A stretch of DNA of 64,000 bases, taken from assembly GCA_050309795.1 (NCBI GenBank), contig JBNRMW010000016.1:124001-188000 (forward strand), written 5' to 3'. The translations under genes and the position numbers were made by a program. The notes below the pieces were generated by a model. It was not told where the DNA came from, searched no databases, and saw only the letters and a program-made list of their open reading frames with translations. Below, one piece after another: positions 41,120 through 49,930 of this stretch. The DNA is from JBNRMW01 sp050309795. GTDB taxonomy: Bacteria; Bacillota_I; Bacilli_A; Erysipelotrichales; Erysipelotrichaceae. Every line of letters starts with the position of its first letter. Positions within the stretch are counted from its first letter, which is position 1.

Positions 41120-44100
41120 TCCTAAACGTCCTAAAACAAAACATTATATTTTCCGCAAATTGATTGCGACCTTTTTAGTCCTCGTGGTTGTTGGTGCTCT
41201 ATTTGCGGCCAATTTACTAATTAATAAAGTGACAACTGTTATTCAAGCCTCTCCAGATATTGACTTAGAAAAATTTAAATCTCCAGAATCGACGATTATT
41301 TACGATATGAATGGAGAAGAAATTGTCAAACTAGGTTTGAATACCGCATCCAACATTTCCTATGAACAGATGCCCAATAGTTTAGTTGATGCCTTTATTT
41401 CCATTGAAGACTCTCAGTTTTTCGAACATCAAGGCGTTGACATGCCCCGTTTGTTGTTAACGACGGCCCGCAATTTCTTAACTTCTGGGCGTGACACAGG
41501 CGCTTCGACCATTACCATGCAGACGATAAAAAAATCGCTTTTTGAGTCCGATGAAAGCTTAGCCGATGTGACCTATGATCGAAAAATCCAAGAAATCGCG
41601 ATTTCATCAAACATTGAAAAGATCATGAGTAAACAACAAATACTAGAGCTCTATGTTAATAAAATTCAATTCGGAGCACCGAACAGTCGTGGGGTTCAAC
41701 GCGCAGCTGAATATTATTTTGGTAAAGATGTTTCCGCTCTAACCTTATCCGAATCAGCTTACTTAGCGGGGGTCATTAATGCTCCAACGGCCTATAATGC
41801 CTACAATCACCTAAATGCCGCAACCAAACGCCGCAATGCGGTTTTAGATCAGATGGAACGTCATGGCTATATTACACCAAGTGAAAACAAACTCGCATCA
41901 TCGATTCCATTAGAAAATCTCTTAGTTGGTGAAGATAAATTCAGCGTTAATAAATTCAAATATAACGACTATGTCGACCAAGTATTGCTCGAAGCGCAGC
42001 GTATTACGGGCTTAGACCCGATGGTCAATGGCATGGACATCTATACGGCTTTGAATCCACAACAACAAGATATCATTGAGAAGATTCAACGGAGTGATGG
42101 TTTTACCTACACCCAAGACATTCTTCAATCCGCAAGCGTCGTTCTTAACAATGACAATTTTGAAATCGTTGCTATTGGTGGTGGCAAAGTCACCGAGGAA
42201 ACGACTGTCCTTGGCTTAAATCGTGCACGTTCGAGCCGTCAATTAGGATCCGCAATGAAAGCGGTCTTCCCCTACATGCTCGCCTTTGAACACTTAGGCT
42301 GGTCGACTGAACATGTCTTAGAAGATGGACCTTATTTCTTTACAGGAACCGACATCTCCCTAACAAATGCCAATAACCGCTATGTTGGTGACATGACGAT
42401 AACTCAAGCTTTGGTTTCTTCTAAAAACATCCCTGCAGTTAAAACAATGGACGAAGTTATCAGTAAAATTGGACGTGAAGCTATTCGGAACTTTATGCGG
42501 CAGCTCGGGTACTCCGAGTCCGTTATTTCGAATTTTAAAGAACAATATGCGATTGGTGGAGCCGAATACGAAGCCACCCCTATCCAAGCGGCAGCTCACC
42601 ACGCCGTCGCTATGAATGGTGGTCAGTACATCGAACCACATACCATTAGACGTATTGAAATTCATGGACAACCACCAATTGTGCCTGAATATGAGCCGGT
42701 ACAAATCGTTTCACCTGGCGCTGCCTATATGTCTGCACAGTTAATGAAGAGTGCAGTTGACGTCACCAGCGGTGGGACACATGCGATGTTTTTAAAACAA
42801 CCCTTCCCAGTTTATGCGAAAACCGGAAGTTCAACCTGGGGAAGCGAAGCACCAACGGTTGGTCAAATCGAAGGTAGCCTTAAAGATAACTGGGCTATCG
42901 CTTCAACCAGTCATTACACCGTGTCGACCTGGATGGGCTTAGACAAAGCCAGTGATGGCCGCATCACGAACGCGAATAATGTTCGAAACAATGTCGTTGA
43001 AATAACCAATCGACTTATCCGAGGAACAGCCCAATTTTCAGAGCCGACCGCCATCACCCAACCAAGTGATGTCGTTCAAGTGAATCATATTTTAGGGGTC
43101 TTCCCTTATGCACGGCCGTTAGAAGGCATGGATGAACGCTTTATCTCTAGAGCGTATATTTTAAAGGATAATGCCAACCTCACGGATTTCTCTGCCCCTT
43201 CCATGTCGGATTTAGATCAACAAACCGTTAACTCTACAAAACTACTCTTTGGGATCTTTAATATCGAAGTATCGATGACCCCTTATCCACTAGAAGCTGG
43301 TAGCGGCTCGGGCTCAAATCCTGAAACCGCAACCAAGACGATGACAGCGACATCCACCAAATCGGGAAGAACCATTACTGCCGAAGGTCGGGTTTTATTC
43401 GATCCTTCCTGGGTATTTGGTGGCGTCAACTATGGCACTACCATTATCAAGAATGGCGAAGTAATTGAGGAAATTATCAATGCTGAAAATACCCGTTCGC
43501 TAACTTTATTAGGAATTTCATCCAATACTAATTTGGAAGTTTGTTCCTTCTATACTTGGGCAAGTCAACCAAATATTCGTAGTAATAATGTGTGTGAAAT
43601 CGTCAATTCTGGTGATGATACCATTACCTTCCCGAACTTTGTGAATAGCCCTTTAAGAGAGTTTATCAGTTGGATTAACACCAATTCAGAGGCTACGTAC
43701 GAAACAACCATGGTCACCCCGACCTCTGCCCAGCAAGTTGGTCAAATCTACAATTTATCGCCAAATTACGCTGGTCAAAACATTGACCGTTTAGCACTCA
43801 ACGAAACGGAATTCAACGTTGCTTATTATGATCAAGCCATCCGTGGTTTACAGTCCTTTGTGGGAAGACCTTTAGGCGAATTTAGAAATCCTAATTTAAA
43901 TATTCTAACCGTTCAAGTCAATGGTCCAAGTAGTAATGATGCGATAATACGCTCCATAACCCTCAACGACCAAGCATTAAATGACTTCAATCTATCCGAT
44001 TTGAATCAACGCTTTACGATTAGTATTTCCACGCAGGCTCAACAATCAACCGTCGATAAAACCCGGTTAGAAGCAGAGATTCAACAATCTACCCAATTAG

Positions 44101-44261
44101 TAGAAAGTGATTATACGGCACCAAGCTGGCAAGCGTTTCAACAAGCGCTTAATCAAGCGCGACAAGTGTATGAAAAACAAAATGCGAATCAAGGGGAAGT
44201 CAACCAAAGCACCAACCGCTTAGTTGAAGCCCGTAACCGATTAGATAAAATAACCGAATAA
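41112..44261 (+). CDS. ponA: Class A penicillin-binding protein (PBP1A-like) with a long C-terminal extension
   Basis: 1049 aa bifunctional wall synthase. Membrane helix about 16-36; glycosyltransferase family 51 domain with the catalytic acid in ISIEDSQFFEHQGVD (about residue 97); transpeptidase with SAMK (about 379), SSKN (about 435) and KTG in YAKTGSS (about 568). Where GSTIK-type motifs are usual it has GSAMK, still S-x-x-K. From about residue 720 there is a large extracytoplasmic tail ending in a FIVAR-like helix (SWQAFQQALNQARQVYEK), which in other surface proteins binds wall or partner proteins. Coupled to recU. Confidence 0.93.
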   Translation: MSNPKRPKTKHYIFRKLIATFLVLVVVGALFAANLLINKVTTVIQASPDIDLEKFKSPESTIIYDMNGEEIVKLGLNTASNISYEQMPNSLVDAFISIEDSQFFEHQGVDMPRLLLTTARNFLTSGRDTGASTITMQTIKKSLFESDESLADVTYDRKIQEIAISSNIEKIMSKQQILELYVNKIQFGAPNSRGVQRAAEYYFGKDVSALTLSESAYLAGVINAPTAYNAYNHLNAATKRRNAVLDQMERHGYITPSENKLASSIPLENLLVGEDKFSVNKFKYNDYVDQVLLEAQRITGLDPMVNGMDIYTALNPQQQDIIEKIQRSDGFTYTQDILQSASVVLNNDNFEIVAIGGGKVTEETTVLGLNRARSSRQLGSAMKAVFPYMLAFEHLGWSTEHVLEDGPYFFTGTDISLTNANNRYVGDMTITQALVSSKNIPAVKTMDEVISKIGREAIRNFMRQLGYSESVISNFKEQYAIGGAEYEATPIQAAAHHAVAMNGGQYIEPHTIRRIEIHGQPPIVPEYEPVQIVSPGAAYMSAQLMKSAVDVTSGGTHAMFLKQPFPVYAKTGSSTWGSEAPTVGQIEGSLKDNWAIASTSHYTVSTWMGLDKASDGRITNANNVRNNVVEITNRLIRGTAQFSEPTAITQPSDVVQVNHILGVFPYARPLEGMDERFISRAYILKDNANLTDFSAPSMSDLDQQTVNSTKLLFGIFNIEVSMTPYPLEAGSGSGSNPETATKTMTATSTKSGRTITAEGRVLFDPSWVFGGVNYGTTIIKNGEVIEEIINAENTRSLTLLGISSNTNLEVCSFYTWASQPNIRSNNVCEIVNSGDDTITFPNFVNSPLREFISWINTNSEATYETTMVTPTSAQQVGQIYNLSPNYAGQNIDRLALNETEFNVAYYDQAIRGLQSFVGRPLGEFRNPNLNILTVQVNGPSSNDAIIRSITLNDQALNDFNLSDLNQRFTISISTQAQQSTVDKTRLEAEIQQSTQLVESDYTAPSWQAFQQALNQARQVYEKQNANQGEVNQSTNRLVEARNRLDKITE

Positions 44262-44267
44262 TAAAAG

Positions 44268-44287
44268 AGGACTAGCTAGCTAGTCCT
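44268..44287. terminator. Bidirectional terminator between ponA and nth
   Basis: A perfect 20-base palindrome built of two AGGACTAGCT-type arms, followed by TTTCTTTT on the plus strand and by TTTTATTA on the minus strand. It contains the nth stop codon and serves both converging operons. Confidence 0.75.
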
Positions 44288-44928
44288 TTCTTTTGTAGTT
44301 TTAAATAATATCGACAGTTGGCTTGAAACGGGCAACGATGACATTCCGGATTTTGAGCTTTACATAAGTAGCGACCGAAAAAAATCAACAAATGATGGGC
44401 TTGATTCCATCGATATTGGGGAATTTTTTTCATTAAAGCTTTCTCTGTTTCCAAAACCGTCGCTTTATTTTTAGCCAAATACAACCTCATGGAAGTCCGA
44501 TGGACATGTGTATCAACCGCAATAGCTGGAATGTTAAAAGCAACCGATAAAATCACATTTGCTGTTTTTCGACCAACCCCAGGTAATGCTTCTAGTTCTT
44601 TTCGTGTCTTTGGGACTTGGCCATCATGGCGCTCAACCAAGGCTTGACCAAATCCTTTTAAGCTTTTTGCTTTGTTGCGAAAAAGACCAATCGTCTTTAG
44701 TTTCTCTTCTAGATCGGACAAAGGTGCCTTTGCTAAATCTTGGGGATGAGGGTAGGTCTTAAAAATTGCTGGCGTCACCTTATTAACTGAGACATCGGTT
44801 GTCTGTGCAGATAAAATTACCGCAATCGCCAGTTCGTAAGGATTTGAAAAGTCCAATTCCGCTTGAGCATCTGGAAACAAGATTTCTAATGTATCGAGGA
44901 TTTCGTTAGCTGATTTTGCTCTGCTCAT
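44272..44928 (-). CDS. nth: Endonuclease III
   Basis: 218 aa from the ATG at 44928 (AAGGTGGT eight bases upstream). It removes oxidised pyrimidines and nicks the abasic site. Helix-hairpin-helix LPGVGRKTANVIL with the catalytic lysine, the AVDTHVHR aspartate, and the 4Fe-4S loop C-x6-C-x2-C-x5-C (CKAQNPECHRCPFQANC). It overlaps dnaD by 23 bases; the dnaD-nth pairing is usual in Bacilli. Confidence 0.94.
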   Translation of the reverse strand: MSRAKSANEILDTLEILFPDAQAELDFSNPYELAIAVILSAQTTDVSVNKVTPAIFKTYPHPQDLAKAPLSDLEEKLKTIGLFRNKAKSLKGFGQALVERHDGQVPKTRKELEALPGVGRKTANVILSVAFNIPAIAVDTHVHRTSMRLYLAKNKATVLETEKALMKKIPQYRWNQAHHLLIFFGRYLCKAQNPECHRCPFQANCRYYLKLQKKGLAS

Positions 44929-45406
44929 GAGCATGGACCACCTTTTCAATATAAGACATGGACAACTTCCCCTGAACAAACGCTTCTTTCAAGCCAAAAA
45001 TAACCGAATTTTCCGGATAATTGGACCGAAGTTTGTTTAACCTACTTAATTCATTTTGAGATAATGGACGAGCGAACTCGGCTTCAAAACGTTCTAGAAG
45101 ATCTTGTGTAACAAATTCATAGGGATTAGACATCGAAAAAATCGCTTCAATATTGAACTCCACAGATTCGCGAGTTGTTTCAATCTTTAAGATTTTTAAG
45201 GCGAGCAGCTGAGAAATGGCTTGATCCAATGCTTCTGGTTTCATTTTGCTTTTCTGGGCTAGCCAATCGTTGGTTACTGGTAATTGATTTTGATTGGCAT
45301 AATCGATTAAGGAAACGATTAAGAACGTTTCTGGCGTCAACCTTAATTGATTATAATGGTCTAAAATCCAATCACGACGATGGATATATCCTTTGGTAAA
45401 CCACAT
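44906..45406 (-). CDS. dnaD: DnaD-like primosome protein
   Basis: 166 aa, shorter than B. subtilis DnaD (about 230). The N-terminal winged helix (FLIVSLIDYANQNQLPVTNDWLAQ) and part of the C-terminal DnaD domain (FEAEFARPLSQNELSRL, with the YPENSVIFGLKEAF helix) are present. DnaD helps load the replicative helicase at restart and oriC. AGGTAGGG precedes the ATG. Next to nth. Confidence 0.85.
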   Translation of the reverse strand: MWFTKGYIHRRDWILDHYNQLRLTPETFLIVSLIDYANQNQLPVTNDWLAQKSKMKPEALDQAISQLLALKILKIETTRESVEFNIEAIFSMSNPYEFVTQDLLERFEAEFARPLSQNELSRLNKLRSNYPENSVIFGLKEAFVQGKLSMSYIEKVVHAHEQSKIS

Positions 45407-45415
45407 ACGTATTCC

Positions 45416-45826
45416 CTACCTTCTAAATTCAAAAACAATCTGATTTTGTCCCAAATCCCAAAATCGTTCAAATTCTTCAGTTTTTTCAACGATGACGACT
45501 TTTCCTTCAAAAAAACCAAAGAAAGAATCTAAAGAAAGAGTTGGATCATGGGATTGTTGATGGAGGAGTTGATATTGATCATTGAGAACCAAAAACTCGT
45601 CCGTTGCATGAAAAATATACACATGTTGATCAAATGAGAAGTCATTTAAAAAAGTGATTTCTTTTGAATATTGTTCACTCAATTGTGTCGCTAACCGCTC
45701 GATATTTTGTCGATAACGTGCCGGCGCCGCATTAATAAAATAATTAATATTAAAAGAAATTAAAAATAAAATTAAACTCAAAAGTAATAGTGAAAGCAGT
45801 GTTTGCTTAACATCCATTCGTTTCAT
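45416..45826 (-). CDS. Single-pass membrane protein, possibly YpmB-like
   Basis: 136 aa: a basic start, one strong membrane helix (about 8-30), then an extracytoplasmic domain of about 105 residues with no catalytic motif that I recognise. In B. subtilis the dnaD-nth neighbourhood includes ypmB, which encodes a protein of this size and topology, so homology is plausible but based on context. It starts one base after the mtnN stop; no clear SD. Confidence 0.6.
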   Translation of the reverse strand: MKRMDVKQTLLSLLLLSLILFLISFNINYFINAAPARYRQNIERLATQLSEQYSKEITFLNDFSFDQHVYIFHATDEFLVLNDQYQLLHQQSHDPTLSLDSFFGFFEGKVVIVEKTEEFERFWDLGQNQIVFEFRR

Positions 45827-45827
45827 T

Positions 45828-46508
45828 CTATAGAGAAGCTACTAAATATTCGGTAATTTTAGCACTCATCTTCGATGCATGGGAAAGAAATTGTTCAAAA
45901 TGATCTTGATTGTTTTCACGTAAACACACATCGGAAAGGGAGCGAATCATAATGAATGGGACGCGATTAATGGTACAAATATGCCCAATAGCGGCTCCTT
46001 CCATATCTGCACAAATCGCTGAAGGAAAATGCTCGTGTAAATAGTCCACTTGATCTTGAGACGAAATAAAGGCATCGCCGCTAACCGTTTGGCCGACCCA
46101 ATATTTGATTTGGTGGTGTTCTAAAAGCTCTAGGACGCGTTTAACCATGAGTTTGTCGGGTTTAAAAATGCGTTCTTCGTTACCGCTTTTCGGATTGTCA
46201 TAATCCAAAATAAAATCATGATATAAGGTTTCATCAGAGATAACGATGTCCCCGATTTCTTGTTGTTCCAAAAGTCCACCAGCCGATCCAATATTAATAA
46301 TTGAGAAGCATTTATAGGCACTTAATAAAACCGAAGTGGTATAAGCAGCTTCCACTTTACCAATGCCTGATTTACAAATGACCACTTTTTTTCCACCCAA
46401 TGTTCCCAGATACATGATCCGTTTCCGGGTTTCAACCTCGTGATACGAATCCGTTAATTCTAAGATCGCATCTATTTCTTCTTGCATTGCACCTATGATA
46501 CCTATCAT
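45828..46508 (-). CDS. mtnN: 5'-methylthioadenosine/S-adenosylhomocysteine nucleosidase
   Basis: 226 aa. MIGIIGAMQEEIDAIL, SGIGKVEAAYTTSVLL, NIGSAGGL, and DMEGAAIGHIC with the nucleoside-binding E and the SLSDV catalytic aspartate (here RSLSDVC) match MTA/SAH nucleosidase. It clears by-products of SAM use and supplies the methylthioribose and S-ribosylhomocysteine routes. It overlaps the methyltransferase gene by four bases. Confidence 0.94.
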   Translation of the reverse strand: MIGIIGAMQEEIDAILELTDSYHEVETRKRIMYLGTLGGKKVVICKSGIGKVEAAYTTSVLLSAYKCFSIINIGSAGGLLEQQEIGDIVISDETLYHDFILDYDNPKSGNEERIFKPDKLMVKRVLELLEHHQIKYWVGQTVSGDAFISSQDQVDYLHEHFPSAICADMEGAAIGHICTINRVPFIMIRSLSDVCLRENNQDHFEQFLSHASKMSAKITEYLVASL

Positions 46509-47209
46509 ACCTTTTCTCCTTTTCTTGCTAATACAAATATTTTCTCACCTTCTGCCTTAATCGGCAAACCAAAATCTTGATTATATTCAACATGATAACC
46601 ATGTTCTTGAAACCATTTTAGCACAGGATGCACTAAATGAACGTACTGTTGGACCATTTGTTCATCCAGCAAGTGCCCATAATCGTCAAAAAAATGGAAA
46701 GTATGCACCAATTGATCGTGTTGACTCGCAATGGTCCACTGATAGAACAGTTGAGAATGAACCACGCCTTCTTCTATAAAGGGGTCCTCAAACTCCTTTA
46801 GGCGGAATGGATGATGTAAATCAATAATGATCTTCCCATGATCCATTAAATGCTTATCCATTTGTTGCAGGGCTTGAAAAACCTCCTGAAGAGGCAAATA
46901 GTTTAAGCTATCCCCTACACAAATAATGGTCGCAAATTGTTCGTGTAAGTCAAAATCACGCATATCTGCCTGAAACCAGTGGATTTGAGGCGCCTGTTGA
47001 ATGGCTTGACTTAACATTTGAAAATCCAAATCAAGACCAACACTATACTGGCCAGATGAAGTCAATTGTGCCAATAACTGTCCGGTGCCACAAGCCACTT
47101 CTAATAAGGGAAATTCAATCTCATCTTTTAAATAATTCACATAGAGTTGCGTTCCGTCATCATCCCCTAAAATATGCTCGTAATAGGTACTTAAATAATT
47201 AAGTTTCAT
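46505..47209 (-). CDS. yqeM: YqeM-like SAM-dependent methyltransferase
   Basis: 234 aa class I methyltransferase. Motif I LLEVACGTGQLLAQL, the SVGLDLDFQML acidic residue and ICVGDSLNYLP fit the fold. The position after rsfS corresponds to B. subtilis yqeM. The substrate is unknown. It overlaps rsfS by 11 bases. Confidence 0.85.
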   Translation of the reverse strand: MKLNYLSTYYEHILGDDDGTQLYVNYLKDEIEFPLLEVACGTGQLLAQLTSSGQYSVGLDLDFQMLSQAIQQAPQIHWFQADMRDFDLHEQFATIICVGDSLNYLPLQEVFQALQQMDKHLMDHGKIIIDLHHPFRLKEFEDPFIEEGVVHSQLFYQWTIASQHDQLVHTFHFFDDYGHLLDEQMVQQYVHLVHPVLKWFQEHGYHVEYNQDFGLPIKAEGEKIFVLARKGEKV

Positions 47210-47546
47210 CGTTTACGTCGTCCGGATCCACTAAACAATCCGACCAAAGTTTTTCAAGATTATAAAGCTCCCGTTGTTGCTGTAAAAACAAGTGAATCAC
47301 CACATCTTTGGCATCCACTAAAACCCAACCTGAATCGGCTGATTTCGATATTGGATAATAAGAACGTCCTAGTTCATCTAGATATTGTTTTAAATACTGG
47401 GCAGTCGCATCCATTAATCGTGGATTACTCACTGTTCCAACCACCATGAAGTCCATGAGAGGCGATACAGATCTCATATCTAACAACGCAATATCCTCGA
47501 CTTTACGTCCGTCTAAAAATTCAAGTAGATTTTTGATATGACTCAT
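47199..47546 (-). CDS. rsfS: Ribosomal silencing factor RsfS
   Basis: 115 aa of the Iojap/RsfS family. It binds uL14 on the 50S subunit and blocks subunit joining in starvation. Typical segments are FLDGRKVEDIALLDMRSVSPLMDFMVV (read in parts) and DSGWVLVDAKDVVIHLF. Its ATG overlaps the stop of the nadD fusion (TAATG). Confidence 0.93.
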   Translation of the reverse strand: MSHIKNLLEFLDGRKVEDIALLDMRSVSPLMDFMVVGTVSNPRLMDATAQYLKQYLDELGRSYYPISKSADSGWVLVDAKDVVIHLFLQQQRELYNLEKLWSDCLVDPDDVNDET

Positions 47547-48562
47547 TATTTGTTCCTTTCGTAAGTTGCAATGTCTTGTTGTATTTGCTTTACCGCTTGG
47601 GTTAAATTTTGTTTAGCTAAATGACGATACCCGCTCGTTTCGTACGGCCGACCGGCTTCTGCTTTATCCGCAATAAATAGAATTTGCGCCAATTTTCCGG
47701 TTCCATTTCCATGAACATGGTGAAAGATGGCCTTCAGAAATGCTTTATCTCTTATATAATATACTTTCGCTAAGTATTGAGCAAGCGCATACCCGTGATG
47801 CACATAGGCTGGTTCTAGCTGTTGAGCACTCGTTAAATAAGGCCACATTTCCTGTGTTGATTTCTGTTTAAAGAGATCATGAATTAAACCCACACTATGA
47901 GCCTTTATAGGATCGACCTGATGGATGATCGCTAATTCTTGTGCCAATTTTGCGACCCTGAGACTATGGTCAATGCGCGCTTGATCAACAAACTGTGGAA
48001 GCATCTGTTGAGTATAGTAGCTCTGTAAAATCATGGTCGATAAAATCTTCGGTGATGTTGCGACACTTAAACCTTGGCGAATCGCGGTCGATGAAACATC
48101 CATCAGTGGCGCCTCTAAGCGGGTGAATAATTCAAGATCAATGTCCAAAGTCTCCGATCTAGGATAGACTAGAAACTTTATCTTTTCTAAAAGAATTTGA
48201 TAATCCTTCCAGGCCGTAAAGTTTTCCGCCTGATCGGAGCCCATTAAAAAGACATACTCAATTTCGGGATAACGCGCTTGGAGAGCTTGGATCGTGTTTA
48301 TCGTATAGCTTGGTAACGGTAAATCCTTTTCAATCGTACAGAGTTTGAATTTACGATAAGGGGAAATCATCTGTTTAATCATGGCTGCACGTTGCTCAAA
48401 GCTCAACTGTTGTTTCGACTTTAAAGGCGCTTGTTGAGCTAGAACAAACCAACCTTCGTTGGCACTCTCTTGTTTGATTGCGGTCTTCATAATCTTTACG
48501 TGGCCATCATGAATGGGATCAAAACTACCACCCATTAACACAACTTTTTTACGATAAATCAA
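47546..48562 (-). CDS. nadD: NadD-YqeK fusion: nicotinate-nucleotide adenylyltransferase with HD hydrolase domain
   Basis: 338 aa. The first about 190 residues are NadD: GGSFDPIHDGHVKI nucleotide motif, FLMGSDQAENFTAWK and DVSSTAIRQGL. It makes deamido-NAD from NaMN. The rest is a YqeK-type HD domain (HSLRVAKLAQELA and HSVGLIHDLFK), a family that hydrolyses diadenosine tetraphosphate. In B. subtilis nadD and yqeK are separate adjacent genes; here no stop separates them. The start is TTG with CGGAGA upstream. It follows PncB in the same salvage route. Confidence 0.93.
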   Translation of the reverse strand: MIYRKKVVLMGGSFDPIHDGHVKIMKTAIKQESANEGWFVLAQQAPLKSKQQLSFEQRAAMIKQMISPYRKFKLCTIEKDLPLPSYTINTIQALQARYPEIEYVFLMGSDQAENFTAWKDYQILLEKIKFLVYPRSETLDIDLELFTRLEAPLMDVSSTAIRQGLSVATSPKILSTMILQSYYTQQMLPQFVDQARIDHSLRVAKLAQELAIIHQVDPIKAHSVGLIHDLFKQKSTQEMWPYLTSAQQLEPAYVHHGYALAQYLAKVYYIRDKAFLKAIFHHVHGNGTGKLAQILFIADKAEAGRPYETSGYRHLAKQNLTQAVKQIQQDIATYERNK

Positions 48563-48839
48563 TTTTAACTTTCTCCGATGGTCGATAAAGTGTTATATTA
48601 AAGCCAACAATTTGAACCAAGTAGCATTTATTTTTGTCAACAATCATGTCAGCTAAAGTTTGAACATCTTGTGGACTGGTGGTATGGACATGGACTTTAA
48701 TGAGTTCATGAGCTTCTAATGCTTGATCGATGGTGTAAAAAAGATTTTCACTAGCCCCTTCTTTACCAATCTGAATAATTGGGTTTAAAGGATTGGCTAA
48801 ACTACGTAATTGGCGCCGTTGTCTATTTGTAAGTTTCAT
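48549..48839 (-). CDS. yhbY: YhbY-type RNA-binding protein (CRM domain)
   Basis: 96 aa covering a CRM domain: LTNRQRRQLRSLANPLNPI, QIGKEGASEN and DALEAHELIKVHV-like segments (here QALEAHELIKVHV). YhbY associates with the pre-50S subunit. It overlaps yqeH by four bases and the nadD fusion by 14. Confidence 0.93.
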   Translation of the reverse strand: MKLTNRQRRQLRSLANPLNPIIQIGKEGASENLFYTIDQALEAHELIKVHVHTTSPQDVQTLADMIVDKNKCYLVQIVGFNITLYRPSEKVKIDLS

Positions 48840-49876
48840 ATTAATGCCTTTCTTAAAATTAATTCTACGGGTTGTAAAAAATACGTTTCGACGGATTTAA
48901 AAGAGCCTTTCAAGGTAAACCAACCGACTTCTTTTAAAACAAAATCCGTACTGCGACTAATGGTATATTTTTTGTAAACCAACTCTTGATCTTCGATTGA
49001 AATACGTTCCAGTTTAAGACGTTGCCACTGACGTTCGATATTGGAAACAGCCGTACGGTGAATGTGGACCTCTTCTGAAAAATAACAAGTAATGGTACTT
49101 AAGCTATGGACATCGACCACGAGATAACCCAAACCTTCCAAAAACAAGGCCTGTGGCTCATATATTTGAAAAACTTGAGGATGGATCGACTTTTTGGGTT
49201 GTAGTTTTTGTTTTTCTTTGACATCCAAATAATTCAAAATGGAATCCGTATGGAAAAAACCAGCGGTATCATAAATTGTTCCTAGTTCTTTTGTTTCAAT
49301 CCGAATGAAATGGGTCGTTGTTTTTGGTAAAGGAGAAACGGTCACCGACGCTTCACTTAATTGGTTAATTAAAGTGGATTTTCCGGCATTGGAGGTTCCA
49401 ATAAAAATCACGTCCCGATCTTGCCGAAATTGCTTAATCAATTGAATTAAATTATCTAAACCTTTGGTCGCATGATGGGATAAAATAACCCATGCTTGTA
49501 AATCAATTTGAAGGCGATCCAAGAGTTGATTAATTGCCCGTGCTATTTTTTGGTTATTTAAGGTTTTAGGTAATAAATCGCGTTTCGTTAAACAAAGAAT
49601 AACTTCTTTGTTTTTCAAAGCCTTGGATAAGCCCGAAAGATTGGAAGCCTCCATATTAAATAAATCCACAACCCAACAATAGAGGGCATCCGTCTGTTCA
49701 ATTCGCTGTAGTAACTGCTCATTAGACATCATAGCCTGATCAAATTGTTGATAGTCTCCATAATGGGTCAATCGAAAACAACGTTGACAATACAGATGGT
49801 CATCCTGTAAACGATAACCCGCTTGATCGGGATGTTTCGTTTGGAGCGCGGCTCCACAGCCTTTACAATAGTCCAT
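48836..49876 (-). CDS. yqeH: YqeH, circularly permuted ribosome-assembly GTPase
   Basis: 346 aa from the ATG at 49876 (AAAGGAAAAG upstream). An N-terminal zinc finger (CKGCGAALQ with CQRCFR) precedes a permuted GTPase, in which LTKRDLLPK (G4) comes before the P-loop GTSNAGKSTLINQL (G1) and DTAGF (G3). It assists 30S assembly. First gene of the yqeH-yhbY-nadD/yqeK-rsfS-yqeM-mtnN operon, divergent from the HAD-like gene. Confidence 0.93.
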   Translation of the reverse strand: MDYCKGCGAALQTKHPDQAGYRLQDDHLYCQRCFRLTHYGDYQQFDQAMMSNEQLLQRIEQTDALYCWVVDLFNMEASNLSGLSKALKNKEVILCLTKRDLLPKTLNNQKIARAINQLLDRLQIDLQAWVILSHHATKGLDNLIQLIKQFRQDRDVIFIGTSNAGKSTLINQLSEASVTVSPLPKTTTHFIRIETKELGTIYDTAGFFHTDSILNYLDVKEKQKLQPKKSIHPQVFQIYEPQALFLEGLGYLVVDVHSLSTITCYFSEEVHIHRTAVSNIERQWQRLKLERISIEDQELVYKKYTISRSTDFVLKEVGWFTLKGSFKSVETYFLQPVELILRKALI

Positions 49877-49895
49877 GGCTTTTCCTTTCCTTTTT

Positions 49896-49924
49896 AAGAC
49901 AAATATTTCAAACTCTGTTAGAAT
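49896..49924 (+). promoter_or_regulatory. Promoter of the HAD-like gene
   Basis: AAGACA (49896-49901), 17 bases, TAGAAT (49919-49924), with TG one base before the -10. The predicted start lies at about 49931, the first base of the first ATG, so the message would be leaderless from that ATG, or have a 27-base leader for the next ATG at 49958. Confidence 0.65.
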
Positions 49925-49930
49925 ACAACT

